A DNA stretch of 64,000 nt from Apiotrichum sp. Y4204 (lineage: Eukaryota > Basidiomycota > Tremellomycetes > Trichosporonales > Trichosporonaceae): the NCBI GenBank assembly GCA_025531455.1, contig JAMYHL010000004.1, positions 744,001-808,000 on the forward strand, given 5' to 3'. The notes under the pieces are model-generated. The model saw nothing but the letters and a program-made list of their open reading frames with translations, was not told the DNA's origin and did no database searches. This document shows, piece after piece, positions 54,296-64,000 of this stretch; position 1 is the stretch's first letter, and every line of letters starts with the position of its first letter. The position numbers were made by a program, and so were the translations under genes.

Positions 54296-57200
54296 CTAGT
54301 ACCACGCGTTCTGGTCGCACGTGGTGCTGACTAGAACGGTGGGCGATGGGGGACGCTCGCCGCAGCTGGGTTCCACTTGGTTGGGGCGCCAGACCTGCAC
54401 ATGGCCGGTTGGCGTGTTGGGGGTGCCGCCCTCTGAAGACGGAGAGAACAGCGGGTTCAAGCCGCGGGGCTCGAGGGCAGGGACGTTCATGCTGGACCTG
54501 GGACCATGGCCAGCGGATCCATAGTGCTGCGGTTGACCGAAGGGATCGAACTGCCCGACGTGCTCAACGGGCGTAGGGGGCGGAACGTAGCGCTCGCGGA
54601 AGTAGCCGGGGTGGCGGTACCTGCGCGCCAGCACGTTCCCCTCGCGGGGGCGCAGTGGCGCCTTGGTGGGTAACACCTGCCCAGGGCGAACAGTCACCGG
54701 CCATAGACGAGCCAGAGGCGGCCTGGCGGAGAGAGGCTGAGCCGCAAAGGTCATGTTCATCGGGTTGGTAGGCGGCCATGCGGAGTTAGGGGGGACGGAG
54801 AGCGGCTCCGCATTTTGTTGAGCCGGGTACTGCGGGATCACAACAGACAGAGGTGCACCGGGAGCATCGCCCGGGTAGAACTGAACTTGGTTGGTGTTGT
54901 TGGTGGTTGACGTTTGGCTGACACTCTTGCGCGGAGTCGGGAAGCGGTAGGGGGCGTCCGTCATAAGCGCAGCCAACGTTTCGAAACGGTTGAGCACAGG
55001 GCGCACACGAGCGAGCTGCACAGGCGAACGGGGTACAGCGCGCGGGTGGCGCAGGTGGGACGGGTTGTGGTGGTGGTAGTCGTCAACCCTGGTAACATTG
55101 CGCCCATTAATAGCAGGCATGGGAAAGTGCCCAGCGCCATCGTAGGGCTCATAGTCGTCATCGTCGTCGTAAAAGACGGGGGCAAGGGTGTCTCGGTCGC
55201 TGTCAGGAGCTTGGGCAACAGCGACAAGAGCAGCCTTAAGAGCAGGCGCCGAGACGGGTTGGTGAGCCTCTCGCTGGACTAGCTTGATGGGAGAGGGCTC
55301 TATGAAGACGGGCTGGGGAAAGTTGCCAGCACCATCAAACTCCTCGTACTCATCGTCGTCGTCGCCACACGGAGGAATGTTCTCCTTGTCGGGGACCATG
55401 CGCGACGTGTCAACACTGTCCCTGTCAAAGGACAACTTGCGGTGCGCCGCCCTCCAGTGCGAGTCGTACTCGAGATTCGAGTTGACAATGCCGCGAGCAG
55501 TGGTGACCATCTTGTGGCAAACCTCGAGCAGGGTCCAGTTGATCCCGGCGTCCTCGATGCGAAGGCGGGCAACGTTGGAGTACAGGTTGCTGCAATGGTC
55601 AAGCCAAGTCTTGGGCGCAATGGTGACGGAGTGGCGAAGAGAAGAAAGCGTAATGCGTTCCATGAGGCGGGCCTGAGGGCGGGGCACCATGCAGGCATCC
55701 GCCCAGGCAGACAGCGCCCAGTGGTTGTCGGAAACACACATATCGGCGAGGTAAAGGCCGATCATGACAAGCCGGCGCTCAGCGGCAAACGATTCACCGG
55801 GGTTTGAGAACGAAAGAAGCTGGCGGAGCTCCTTTCCGAATTCGCCATCGATCTCGTGCACAGAGACGCTGTCGATGAACCAAGCGGCTGCGACGATGGT
55901 CTCGATGGCAAGCTCCTTTTCGTAAATGAGATGGACAAGGAAGTTGACAAACTGGGTGTCTGGCTTGATGACAGGACCGGCACCGTGGATGTCGAGAACC
56001 TTGTATGGGTCAGAGGGGATCTGGCCGTAAACGCGGTGGGGCCGGATGGGAGTCGAGGGACGAGGGCTGCTGATCCACGTGGGCTCAAAGTGGCTTGCGC
56101 CGCTCATGCGCTTCGCAGAACGGTCGACAACACCGCCCAGATCCCACTCATCAGCAGACGCATCGGTATCATGCCGAGCGGGTTCAGGGTACGCGAGACG
56201 ACCAATAACATGGATAGCGAGCCAGTAGCACATGGCGCGCACAGACGCCTCGTTGATGGTAACGGTCTCGCGTGCAAAGGCAAGCGCCGGAGGCATCTCG
56301 GGGGTAGGGGCCTTGGCGTCCACGTCGGGGAATGAGAACTGGTGAGGCTCAGCCTGGTCAACATCTGGAGCCTGGTCGATATGCAGAGCGTCGACTTGCA
56401 TCAGGTCAGCCTCCGAGGAGACATCGCTAAAGCTGTCACAGTCGCAGTCGAGGCTGTCGTCGATCAGGTCCTGGACGTAGTGGGGAACGTCCGACTCGAG
56501 CTCGTTGTCAACCAGAGAAATGTCAGACTCCAAGGTGGGATCAGCCTTGGACCTGTTGCTCGCAGAGCGCGACATGCTAACGTCCGAACGTGCTGAATGC
56601 CACGTCGCGGCGGGGCCGGAGTTGCCGCGCGACATCACGCTAGGACCCGGCTGCGGCTGCAGACGAGAGACGCAAGGACCGGCAGGACGAATTACCTTGT
56701 CCCACGCGGTGTCCTTGATGATGGAGCCGCCAGCAGGGACTGTCGTAATGGGTGCTACGGGCTTAATATCAGTCATTGCCCAAGGGCAACGACTTACCGA
56801 GACATTGACACCGGAGCGAGCGCCCCCCAGAGGAGAGGTAATCGTACGCTCTGACGTGCGGCTAGTCTGGCACGTGTGAGTACAGGCACCTCGAGTACCA
56901 TTTGTGACGCTCACCGTGCCCGCAAAGAGGGGCGGGTTGGCAGAGTAGCGGGCTTGGATGGAGCGGCGGTGCTCGGCTGGTTGTCTGTGCTGCCGGTTCT
57001 GGCGGAGATGCTCGGCGGCATACCGGGTCCGGAACTCGGTGGCGAGACTGTTGACGTGACGGTCAAACTTTGCCACAGCCTCTTGCTCGTTATGACAAGT
57101 GGCGTGCCTACGAAGGTTTGTCGTCATCCGTTGCAGCTTGAGCTTTTCGGTGAAGATCCACTCCATGTCATCAGTCTCCGGACGAGTGCCGACGTCGACT

Positions 57201-57388
57201 ACGTCACGGGGAAGACGATACGAGCGGCGCTGCGCGGCCTGGCGGTCCAGCTCTGCAGTGAGGTTGTCGAGAAGCTGCTTCTGGACCGTGGTGCGGCTGA
57301 TGGAGCCGGGGCTTGGGTGAGAAGAAAAGGTGTTGAGGCAGGGCCCCCCCGCCCCGGTGGGGTGGGGAGGGGGGAGTACCGCCGACAT
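54296..57388 (-). CDS. Large cyclin-box protein
   Basis: Probable cyclin-like regulator, about 1002 aa from ATG 57388 after removal of two likely introns (56914-56867, 48 nt; 56797-56762, 36 nt). Both are multiples of three and the frame stays open through them, so retention would also be readable (1030 aa). A cyclin N-terminal box lies about residues 448-585: FVNFLVHLIYEKELAIETIV, then RRLVMIGLYLADMCVSDNHW and a trailing LDHCSNLYS. This resembles fungal Pcl/Cln-type cyclins that bind a CDK. A KEN degradation-type motif (KENIPP) is near residue 638. Two near copies of an acidic motif, DDDDEYEEFDGAGNFPQP (about 645) and DDDDDYEPYDGAGHFPMP (about 712), follow. The rest is Pro- and Ser-rich and disordered. 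Confidence 0.7.
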   Translation of the reverse strand: MSAVLPPPHPTGAGGPCLNTFSSHPSPGSISRTTVQKQLLDNLTAELDRQAAQRRSYRLPRDVVDVGTRPETDDMEWIFTEKLKLQRMTTNLRRHATCHNEQEAVAKFDRHVNSLATEFRTRYAAEHLRQNRQHRQPAEHRRSIQARYSANPPLFAGTVSVTNGTRGACTHTCQTSRTSERTITSPLGGARSGVNVSVSRCPWAMTDIKPVAPITTVPAGGSIIKDTAWDKVIRPAGPCVSRLQPQPGPSVMSRGNSGPAATWHSARSDVSMSRSASNRSKADPTLESDISLVDNELESDVPHYVQDLIDDSLDCDCDSFSDVSSEADLMQVDALHIDQAPDVDQAEPHQFSFPDVDAKAPTPEMPPALAFARETVTINEASVRAMCYWLAIHVIGRLAYPEPARHDTDASADEWDLGGVVDRSAKRMSGASHFEPTWISSPRPSTPIRPHRVYGQIPSDPYKVLDIHGAGPVIKPDTQFVNFLVHLIYEKELAIETIVAAAWFIDSVSVHEIDGEFGKELRQLLSFSNPGESFAAERRLVMIGLYLADMCVSDNHWALSAWADACMVPRPQARLMERITLSSLRHSVTIAPKTWLDHCSNLYSNVARLRIEDAGINWTLLEVCHKMVTTARGIVNSNLEYDSHWRAAHRKLSFDRDSVDTSRMVPDKENIPPCGDDDDEYEEFDGAGNFPQPVFIEPSPIKLVQREAHQPVSAPALKAALVAVAQAPDSDRDTLAPVFYDDDDDYEPYDGAGHFPMPAINGRNVTRVDDYHHHNPSHLRHPRAVPRSPVQLARVRPVLNRFETLAALMTDAPYRFPTPRKSVSQTSTTNNTNQVQFYPGDAPGAPLSVVIPQYPAQQNAEPLSVPPNSAWPPTNPMNMTFAAQPLSARPPLARLWPVTVRPGQVLPTKAPLRPREGNVLARRYRHPGYFRERYVPPPTPVEHVGQFDPFGQPQHYGSAGHGPRSSMNVPALEPRGLNPLFSPSSEGGTPNTPTGHVQVWRPNQVEPSCGERPPSPTVLVSTTCDQNAWY

Positions 57389-60043
57389 CTTTTCCCAACA
57401 ACAAAGGCCGGGGTAGGTGGCTTGGGCGATTATGGTTGGGGTATGGGGGTTGTAGACGCGGTACGAGTGCGAAAACGGGTGGTGTAAACGAGGCGCGGTG
57501 GCGGGGAACGGTGGCTCGATTAGTGGTGTGAGTCGTGCTGTCGCCGCTTTAGAGTGCGGCAAACAGAACGCAACGATTATAGCGGTTGTAGGTCAAAGGC
57601 GGTGGTTCTGATGAGAACGGAGAACGTAGAATAAAAGTCGGTTCTTGGTCACACGGAAACGCTGGTTCGGATCTAGTAGCGGAGAAAGAAGAAGGACGTC
57701 GTGGAGGAGCGCGATGCTCAACTCTCGCGGCAGAGAGGCGTAACCGTGACGGGCAGAGAGGAAGAGTACGGTTGCAGTCGCGAGGCGGTATAGTCGGAAC
57801 GAAAGGTAGCGAGTTCTATGCTACGGTGCGCTGGGGCAGATACCGATCCAACCTGACAAAGAGTAAACAGTCAGGATGGTTTTCGGTCGACGAAGAGACG
57901 GGTCGACGTTTTCAAGGGGGAGAATGGATCGGGGACCGGGTTGAAGTGGCGTGAGCCGTGGCCGTGGAGATCGTGGGGATGGGGAAGGGATTGGGTGGAT
58001 GGAGGATGGGGGTAGATCACCGAGAGACACTGTTTGTGTTGCTTGGACGCGGGCGATGATGCGTGCTCGATGGTATTATCGATACAGTGCGCGCGCGCGT
58101 GTGTGTGAAACGTGTGGACAGCAAAGAGTGTGCTCACACGGCTGGATTCCACACACAAATCAAGTGCACAGAGAGCGTTCTCTCGCTAGGGGCCGAGGCC
58201 GGAGACCGATTGGGGTGGCTTGGTGCGCGTGTTTAGGATGTCTTCCAACACGGTCCGTTGAGAGTGCACTTAACAAGCTCGTTCTCAGCAAGGAGAGCAG
58301 GGCAGGTGTATGCACAGTCAGCAGAGAGGAAGAAAAGAGCGACACTCGCGACCAAAAGAGGGGAAGGGGGGTTCTTGACTCCAATCCGTTGACGGAGCGA
58401 GCAGGACAGAGACAGAGAGTCAGAGACCACGTCGAACGAGGACGAGTGAGTCAGCCGATCCGCTGTGACGCGCTGCGCCCGCGTCTGTGGAGAGAAGAAA
58501 AGAGAAAGAGGGCAGAAGCGCGCGCTTTTCCTGATGACGAAAAAGTGCGTCGAATCTGTTGACCTCGGTGAGAAGGTGAGAGGTGGAGAAAGAGCAAAGT
58601 GGTGGTGAGCCCACGGTTATGCCCAGCGAGCGACCCGTGGACAGTCAGCCAGCGTCGCGTTGTTTCTGCAGCATTCTGCAGATAATCCTTCATCTTCTGC
58701 CACCGCTCCTCTGCTCCTCTGCTCTGCCAGGCCAGGCCACAGCCGGATGCGCTCTTTTTTTTTTAAAAGTCGGTCTTGCACACCACGCAGCGCAAATTAA
58801 TTGGATCCTCTGCCAGGGCCTCGGTTGTGGTGCGCTGTGCTACGTACTCTTACCAGCGTGGATCCACAACTGGCCAGCATTTGTTAGCATGTGGGGCCAG
58901 AGGCGCAGGGCGCAAGGGGAGGGCGCAAGGACGTCAAAGGGGTAAAAAGGGGGGCCACCGGGCACCAAGCCCCTGCGCCCAGCATATATTCTGAATCTAG
59001 GATTAAGGCTGCCCGCTTCTTGTCCCCCTTGCCCTGGCTGGGTGGCAAAACGCGTTTGGGCACATTACTAATCAACAAAAATGAATCTCTGATAATATGA
59101 GGTGGAGGCGCGTTGTTTGTTTCCAGCCATAGTCCCGTTCATACCAGCCTATTATCAGCCTATTGCCAGCCCATTACAATTCTTTAGCAGAGAATTATCA
59201 AGCCGTCGTCTTCAGTCAATGGGTTTAGCAATTCATGCGTTTCCCCGTGCATGTGGCACTTTTTCAGCGGGCGACCTCGGCAACTCTTCACCCAACCCTC
59301 CCAGATTACAAACGTTATCCCTGATGCTAATCCGCTGATCCGCCAGTCCTTTTTCATTAACCCCCGGATTGATCGCGTTTGATCAACGGGATCAGGGGAT
59401 CAACGGATACATCATCGATCTGCACGCCGACTACTGTAGATCGATTAGATCGTGTATCATAGTAAGCATTACTAACCCGGTGCTAATGAGTGTAACTGTA
59501 TCTAAATTTGATCTGCGGTATGCCCACAGGTCATCGGTCCCACGGAGTCCGCTCACCAGCGTACCGCGCACCAGCGCCGCCATGGCACGAGAGCTGCTAG
59601 ATCGCTAGCTCGCTAGAGCTGGTGGGAGCGTGTGGGCCGATCTGTGTGCATGTGTGCAAGTGCCGCTCATTGCCTGGCCATGCCTGGCTGGCCTGGCTGG
59701 CCCCGCTGGAATGCCTCCACTCTGGATGGCCACCTGCTCCCTGCGCTGGCTGGTACCTGGTTGGGTGGAGTCGCGCCCCCTCAGAGGCCCAGAGAGACAA
59801 GCGGTGATGACATGACGGAACGTGTCCACCACTCCTTGGCCCGGCCGGGTGAACCTCCCCCTGGCCGCTCTGGCCTCTGGCCTCTGGCCTCTGGCCGTCT
59901 CCGCCGCGCGACCAACCCCTCGGCCACGGCCACCACCATCCTATGTCATAGACCCCATTGATATTGCTGCTCGCCGCCGCTCCTTTGCTTCCACATACCC
60001 ACTCTCTCTCGCAGGGTATCAGCCCCCACCACCCCACACCGCT
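57389..60043. promoter_or_regulatory. Long divergent intergenic region
   Basis: 2.65 kb between the starts of the cyclin-box gene and SEC16. The left half is purine-rich on the plus strand, which fits a CT-rich minus-strand leader for the cyclin-box gene. A GCGCGCGCGTGTGTGTG run lies near 58088-58105 and a T run near 58756-58764. No gene seen. Confidence 0.5.
59869..59896. repeat. Tandem repeat, four 7-bp units
   Basis: Four perfect copies of TCTGGCC, about 150 bases upstream of the SEC16 start. Confidence 0.8.
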
Positions 60044-63000
60044 ATGAGCGAGCCCCCACTACCAGCAGCAGCGGGCATGGTCGCCGACAAGGTCGCAGAC
60101 CCAGTTTCCGCACCTCCGCCAGCCTCCAGTGCCGCGAAGAAGAAGAAGAAGAAGAAAAAGAAGAGTGCCGCAGCAGGTGCAGGTGCCGCAGACGTGCCCG
60201 AGACCGACACCGCAGACACGCCCGGCGACACACCGGCAGACACTCCAGCGGACACACCGGCGGACACGCCAGCTGGGTCACCCCAGATCGCGCCCGCCAG
60301 TCTCGACACAGAGGACGTCCCGCCGAGCGAGAAGCCGCCGACCCCGATCGCGTCGCCTGTCCCGCAACGGCTGGAGCGGGCTGACTTCTCGACCTCGGCC
60401 GCGGCCCCAACCTCGCTCTCGGAAGACGCTTTCTCCACACAGCCCGTGCAGTCCGCTTATCCCCCCGGTGAGCCCGAGGAGGAGCAGCCCGACTTTGGCG
60501 CACACTCTTCCCCGTCTGACGCCGTGCACCAGCCCGTACCTGACATTCCCGCCCCGATGCCGCCGCACGCCTCATCCCTATTCGCAGACGACGCGGAGGG
60601 CGCCGCATTCGAGTTCAGCACTGACCCCGTGCACGAGTGGGAGGTGCCCGACCCGGCTGACCCGACGCATGAGGCCGCGTACCAGTCTACCAGTCTGCGC
60701 GCCGGGCCCGACGAGACGGTGTTCAATGCCCCGGCACCGATTGAGGAGGGCGACTTTGAGAGCGGCGCGTTTGACAGTGTGCAGTCGCTTGATGTCGCGA
60801 TGGACAAGGCGGGGGAAGAGCACAGCGCGCAGGCGATCATCGACACCACGCAGCGTGTTTGTGCTGCCAGTCACCCATCGGCAATGGTCCCGGAGCACAA
60901 GGCCATGCCCAAAGACGATGACAAGGTTCAGGACAAGGACGCCGGATCGCCTCGTACAGTTGACGATGTGGCTCAGAACAACGCAGGAAACGGACTTGGC
61001 GCCGGGTCGAACGATGTCGCGTCGTCCCATCACGTTACCTCTCTATTCACAGATGAGGCGGAGGCGATCGCGTTTGACGCTCCCACGGGCGAGCAGTTCC
61101 TCGAGGGCGAGGGTCGTTCCGATGACGTTCCGCCGTTGCCCAAGCCGATGTCGCACACTGCCGCCGCTCTGTTTGCCGATGAGGCCGAGAGTGAAGCATT
61201 CGACATTGGTTTGGGCGACATTGAGCCCGAGCAGAGCGCGCAGAGCGACCGTTCGCCTGTTCCTCCAACATCTCATTCTGAAACTGCGCCCGCCAAGCCC
61301 AGTGCACAAGCGCCAACGGCTCAGGCCCTATTCGCCGACGACGACGACTCTGGCGCCTTTGACATTCCGTCGCAGGCTGATCAGACCTCTCCTCCTGCAT
61401 CTGCTCCATCCGCTCAACTCACAACCGCCCCGCCCATGAATGCCGCAGCCCTCTTCGACGACGATGAGAACGACGCTTTCGACATTGGCGCCGAGCCCGA
61501 GCGTGAGGCAGCCCAGCCGGCAGCAACATCTCCAGCCGCGAGCCGCGCGCCTGCTCCTGCCGCAAAGGAAAAGTCCGCCATGAGCCTCTTCAGCAGCGAC
61601 TTTCTCGTGGACACGCAGCACGACGACTTTGATCTAGGCCGCGACGACCAGGCGCCAAAGTCGCCGCCCCTCCCTTCGCCAGGAGTCCCCGCCGCTGAGC
61701 CCACCGAGCCTCTCGACTTTGAGGTCCCGGAAGGCTGGTACGACGAAGCAGGCAACTTCAACTGGTACACGCCCGAGGAGAAGGAGGCCGTCCGCCAGAC
61801 GATGCTCAGCGATCCGGCGTACGGCGTCACGGGCGAGTCGCACAGTTCGGAGAACGATACGCGCCGTTACCCCGAGTCAGACTATACCGCACAGAAGTCT
61901 GCTCCAGCTGCGGATCCGTATGCGCCACCGGCTGCTGATCCATACGCGCCCGCACCCGCCGCCGCCGCCCCGTATGCTCCGCCAGCGAGCTCATACACCC
62001 CGGCGACGAGCACATACGCTCCGACCACCAGCGCGTATAGCTCCTACGCGCCGCCATCGAACCCGTATGCCCCGGCTTCTGCGCCATCCAACCCGTACGC
62101 ACCTACTTCCACACCAGCGGCCAACCCATATGCACCGGCGGCACCCCAGGCGAACCCGTATGCCCCTGCCCAGGGCTACTCCGCCTACCAGCCAGCAGTC
62201 GCTCCGCAGCCGGCGACCTCGTTCGTCCCTCCGCCCCCGCAGCCGTTTGGCGGGGCATCAGCTTACACTCCTGCTGTAGGTTATGGTGCTACCACAGGTC
62301 CATACGATGCGTACGCGCCGTCCGGGGCCACCGGCTACGGCCCCGGTCCGTCGGCTCCGGCGTCGCCAAAGGCTAAAAAGTCCGAGCCGCCGAAGCGCAT
62401 GAAGGCGACGGCGTACGACGCGCCGTTCCTCAACCGCGTCCCAAAGTCGCGGACTACCTCGTACACTCAGGCGCCCGTGTCGCCCGCCCAGTCGTTCATG
62501 TCGCTCGACACGCCGCCCGTCCCCCCTCTCCCTGGACACGCTGCGACGCCGTCAGCGCCTCCTCCCGGCCCGCCGAAGCGGTCAAAGACGTCGGAGCGCG
62601 TACCGTCCGCCGCCCAATCTCCAGCGAGCCCTCCCCGCGCACACACCACCGCCCCCGGTGGCGAGTCATACGCACCGACCAACGCGTACGATCCCGCCCA
62701 GGCGCCACCGCACTCCGCCAGCTCCAGCGCCGCCGGGTACGGCTACTCTGCTCCATCGGACCCATACGCGCCGCGCACATCCTCGCCGATGCCGATGCCG
62801 CCAAAGCGTCCCGCAACGGCCTCGTCGACGCACCCACCGAAGCCGACGGCATTCGACCCGCCGATTCGGCAGACCTCCTCGCGCCCGCCATCACGCCACG
62901 CCTCGCGGCCCGACTTTGCCTCCCCGCCGAAACTCGACGGCGGGCTCCCCCCCGTGCCCCCCATCCCGGCTCAGTTCAGCGCGCCGCCGACTCCGGCAGA

Positions 63001-64000
63001 GAACACCCCGCCCAAGGCATTCTCGCCTCCGCCGCCAAAGGCATTCTCTCCGCCTCCCGCTCCGCCAAGGGCTGCTCCCCCTCCAGGCCCACCCAGACGG
63101 TCCAGCACGCAGACGCAAGAAGCCTCCCCGCACCCACCTCCGAAAGCCTTCAGCCCCCCGCCAAAGGCAACGCCTACAGGCCCTCCGCCAGCGCCGTCGC
63201 ACACCGCGTCTCACCCCCCGAAGGCTGTGGCCGAGCCGCCACGTACTGCGTCCACCTCGCCGCGCGCACGCACGCCCGGCGCGCCGCCCCGCGTCTCCTC
63301 CCCCCTCCGCCACGGGGTCACGAGCGTGTCCCTCGCCCAGGCCGCTGTATCTCTCGACAGCCCGGAGGCGAAGCACGAGGACCCCGAGGCATTCGACCCC
63401 GAGGTTATGGACTCAGAGGAATGGACGCCAAAGTCTCCCGCCAAGGAGGCGGCCGTTCCCGAACCCGAGCATGAGCCCGAGTCGGGAGGCTACGAGCCGG
63501 CGCCGTATGTTCCCTCCGAGAGCAAGGACGTCCACGGACACGGAGGATACGAGCCCGAGCCGCATGCCCCTGCCAAGACCGAGACTTCGGGCTACGAGCC
63601 GACGCCGTATGCTCCCCCTCCGCAGAAGGAGTCAGCCGGCTACGAGCCCGCGCCTTTCGCACCTCCATCTGCCAAGTCGACAGGATACGAGCCGACGCCG
63701 TACTTGCCCCCGAAAGCCCCCGCCGCGGACCCGTACGCGCCCTCGACGTCGCCAAAGACAGAGTATAAGCCGTACGCGCCTGCCACGGCTGCTCCCTCGG
63801 CATCCGAGTACAACCCATACGCTCCTAAGCCAGCCACTGCGGAACCCACTTCCGCCTACAGCCCGTGGTCGGGCGGGCACACCCAGCCTTCACCAAAGGC
63901 AGAGTACAACCCGTACAGCCCCCCGAGTCAGCAGCATTCCGTGCCTTCCGATCCGTATGCACCCCGCACATCCGGCGATTACTCGCGCGCCTCGTTCGAC
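60044..64000 (+). CDS. SEC16: COPII coat assembly protein Sec16 (5' part)
   Basis: Scaffold of ER exit sites that organises COPII coat formation. One open frame from ATG 60044 runs 1319 codons and is cut by the window end; the conserved central domain must lie beyond it. What is seen is the disordered N-terminal region: a poly-Lys run (about 33-41), four DTPA repeats, then six copies of an acidic motif ([SA]LF-[AT]D(D/E)...AFDI) between residues 178 and 515. Next comes GWYDEAGNFNWYTPEEKEAV (about 564-583), like the Sec16 'G.W...W' element, dense NPYAP-type repeats (about 625-710), Pro-rich SH3-type PPPKAFSPP tracts, and GYEP.PYAP repeats (about 1146-1250). NPYAP repeats mark fungal Sec16 proteins. 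The identity rests on these features, not on the missing core. Confidence 0.75.
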   Translation, partial: MSEPPLPAAAGMVADKVADPVSAPPPASSAAKKKKKKKKKSAAAGAGAADVPETDTADTPGDTPADTPADTPADTPAGSPQIAPASLDTEDVPPSEKPPTPIASPVPQRLERADFSTSAAAPTSLSEDAFSTQPVQSAYPPGEPEEEQPDFGAHSSPSDAVHQPVPDIPAPMPPHASSLFADDAEGAAFEFSTDPVHEWEVPDPADPTHEAAYQSTSLRAGPDETVFNAPAPIEEGDFESGAFDSVQSLDVAMDKAGEEHSAQAIIDTTQRVCAASHPSAMVPEHKAMPKDDDKVQDKDAGSPRTVDDVAQNNAGNGLGAGSNDVASSHHVTSLFTDEAEAIAFDAPTGEQFLEGEGRSDDVPPLPKPMSHTAAALFADEAESEAFDIGLGDIEPEQSAQSDRSPVPPTSHSETAPAKPSAQAPTAQALFADDDDSGAFDIPSQADQTSPPASAPSAQLTTAPPMNAAALFDDDENDAFDIGAEPEREAAQPAATSPAASRAPAPAAKEKSAMSLFSSDFLVDTQHDDFDLGRDDQAPKSPPLPSPGVPAAEPTEPLDFEVPEGWYDEAGNFNWYTPEEKEAVRQTMLSDPAYGVTGESHSSENDTRRYPESDYTAQKSAPAADPYAPPAADPYAPAPAAAAPYAPPASSYTPATSTYAPTTSAYSSYAPPSNPYAPASAPSNPYAPTSTPAANPYAPAAPQANPYAPAQGYSAYQPAVAPQPATSFVPPPPQPFGGASAYTPAVGYGATTGPYDAYAPSGATGYGPGPSAPASPKAKKSEPPKRMKATAYDAPFLNRVPKSRTTSYTQAPVSPAQSFMSLDTPPVPPLPGHAATPSAPPPGPPKRSKTSERVPSAAQSPASPPRAHTTAPGGESYAPTNAYDPAQAPPHSASSSAAGYGYSAPSDPYAPRTSSPMPMPPKRPATASSTHPPKPTAFDPPIRQTSSRPPSRHASRPDFASPPKLDGGLPPVPPIPAQFSAPPTPAENTPPKAFSPPPPKAFSPPPAPPRAAPPPGPPRRSSTQTQEASPHPPPKAFSPPPKATPTGPPPAPSHTASHPPKAVAEPPRTASTSPRARTPGAPPRVSSPLRHGVTSVSLAQAAVSLDSPEAKHEDPEAFDPEVMDSEEWTPKSPAKEAAVPEPEHEPESGGYEPAPYVPSESKDVHGHGGYEPEPHAPAKTETSGYEPTPYAPPPQKESAGYEPAPFAPPSAKSTGYEPTPYLPPKAPAADPYAPSTSPKTEYKPYAPATAAPSASEYNPYAPKPATAEPTSAYSPWSGGHTQPSPKAEYNPYSPPSQQHSVPSDPYAPRTSGDYSRASFD

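Noticed and set aside
57389..57562. 58-residue extension of the cyclin-box protein
   Set aside because: No ATG at its head (TTG) and the sequence looks like leader; ATG 57388 was preferred.
1..64000. CRISPR arrays, insertion sequences or integrated viral genes
   Set aside because: None seen; the window is eukaryotic nuclear DNA with no spacer-repeat array or recognisable transposase with a nuclease domain.

Overview
The window is nuclear DNA of a GC-rich basidiomycete. Nearly every gene carries short introns with GTGAGT-type donors, CTGAC/CTAAC branch sites and AG acceptors. Both intact tRNA genes contain introns, and respiration is of the full eukaryotic type (two complex I/IV accessory subunits, alternative oxidase, outer-membrane NADH-cytochrome b5 reductase). 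The style fits a tremellomycete yeast such as Trichosporonales; that placement is an inference, with no rRNA here to confirm it. Splice sites were chosen by hand so that phases match; most models close exactly in frame.

Layout. 0.2-8.3 kb: alternative oxidase (+), an OCH1-like GT32 mannosyltransferase (+), a tRNA-derived SINE-like element, and a small membrane protein (-). 11.5-20.4 kb: a Crz1-like C2H2 factor with a very long leader (+), 5-hydroxyisourate hydrolase (-), tRNA-Gly (-) and a CENP-B/psq helix-turn-helix protein (-). 20.4-28.4 kb: an 8-kb gene-poor stretch. 28.4-31.5 kb: an intronless arylamine N-acetyltransferase (+), tRNA-Glu (-) and a small three-exon protein (-). 32-46.6 kb, gene-dense: ESF1 (-), VPS3/TGFBRAP1-like CORVET subunit (+), MCR1 (-), complex I ESSS/NDUFB11 (-), a single-pass membrane protein (+), a tyrosyl-tRNA synthetase fused in frame to SAICAR synthetase (-), and NDUFA4 (+). 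48.9-64 kb: a small unknown gene (-), a HAD-like hydrolase (-), a MutY adenine glycosylase (-), a large cyclin-box protein (-), and the 5' part of SEC16 (+), cut by the window edge.

The most unusual object is the TyrRS-SAICAR synthetase fusion at 42674-45130. Both enzymes keep their signature motifs, and the junction lies inside one uninterrupted exon. It would physically tie protein synthesis to de novo purine synthesis. Other points of note are a PxIxIT-like site in the Crz1-like factor, a shortened Fe-S cysteine spacing in MutY, GATA sites upstream of the urate-pathway gene, a tandem pair of Gcn4/AP-1 sites in gene-poor DNA, and start codons cut by introns (NDUFA4 after ATG; the 49-kb gene after 5 coding bases).
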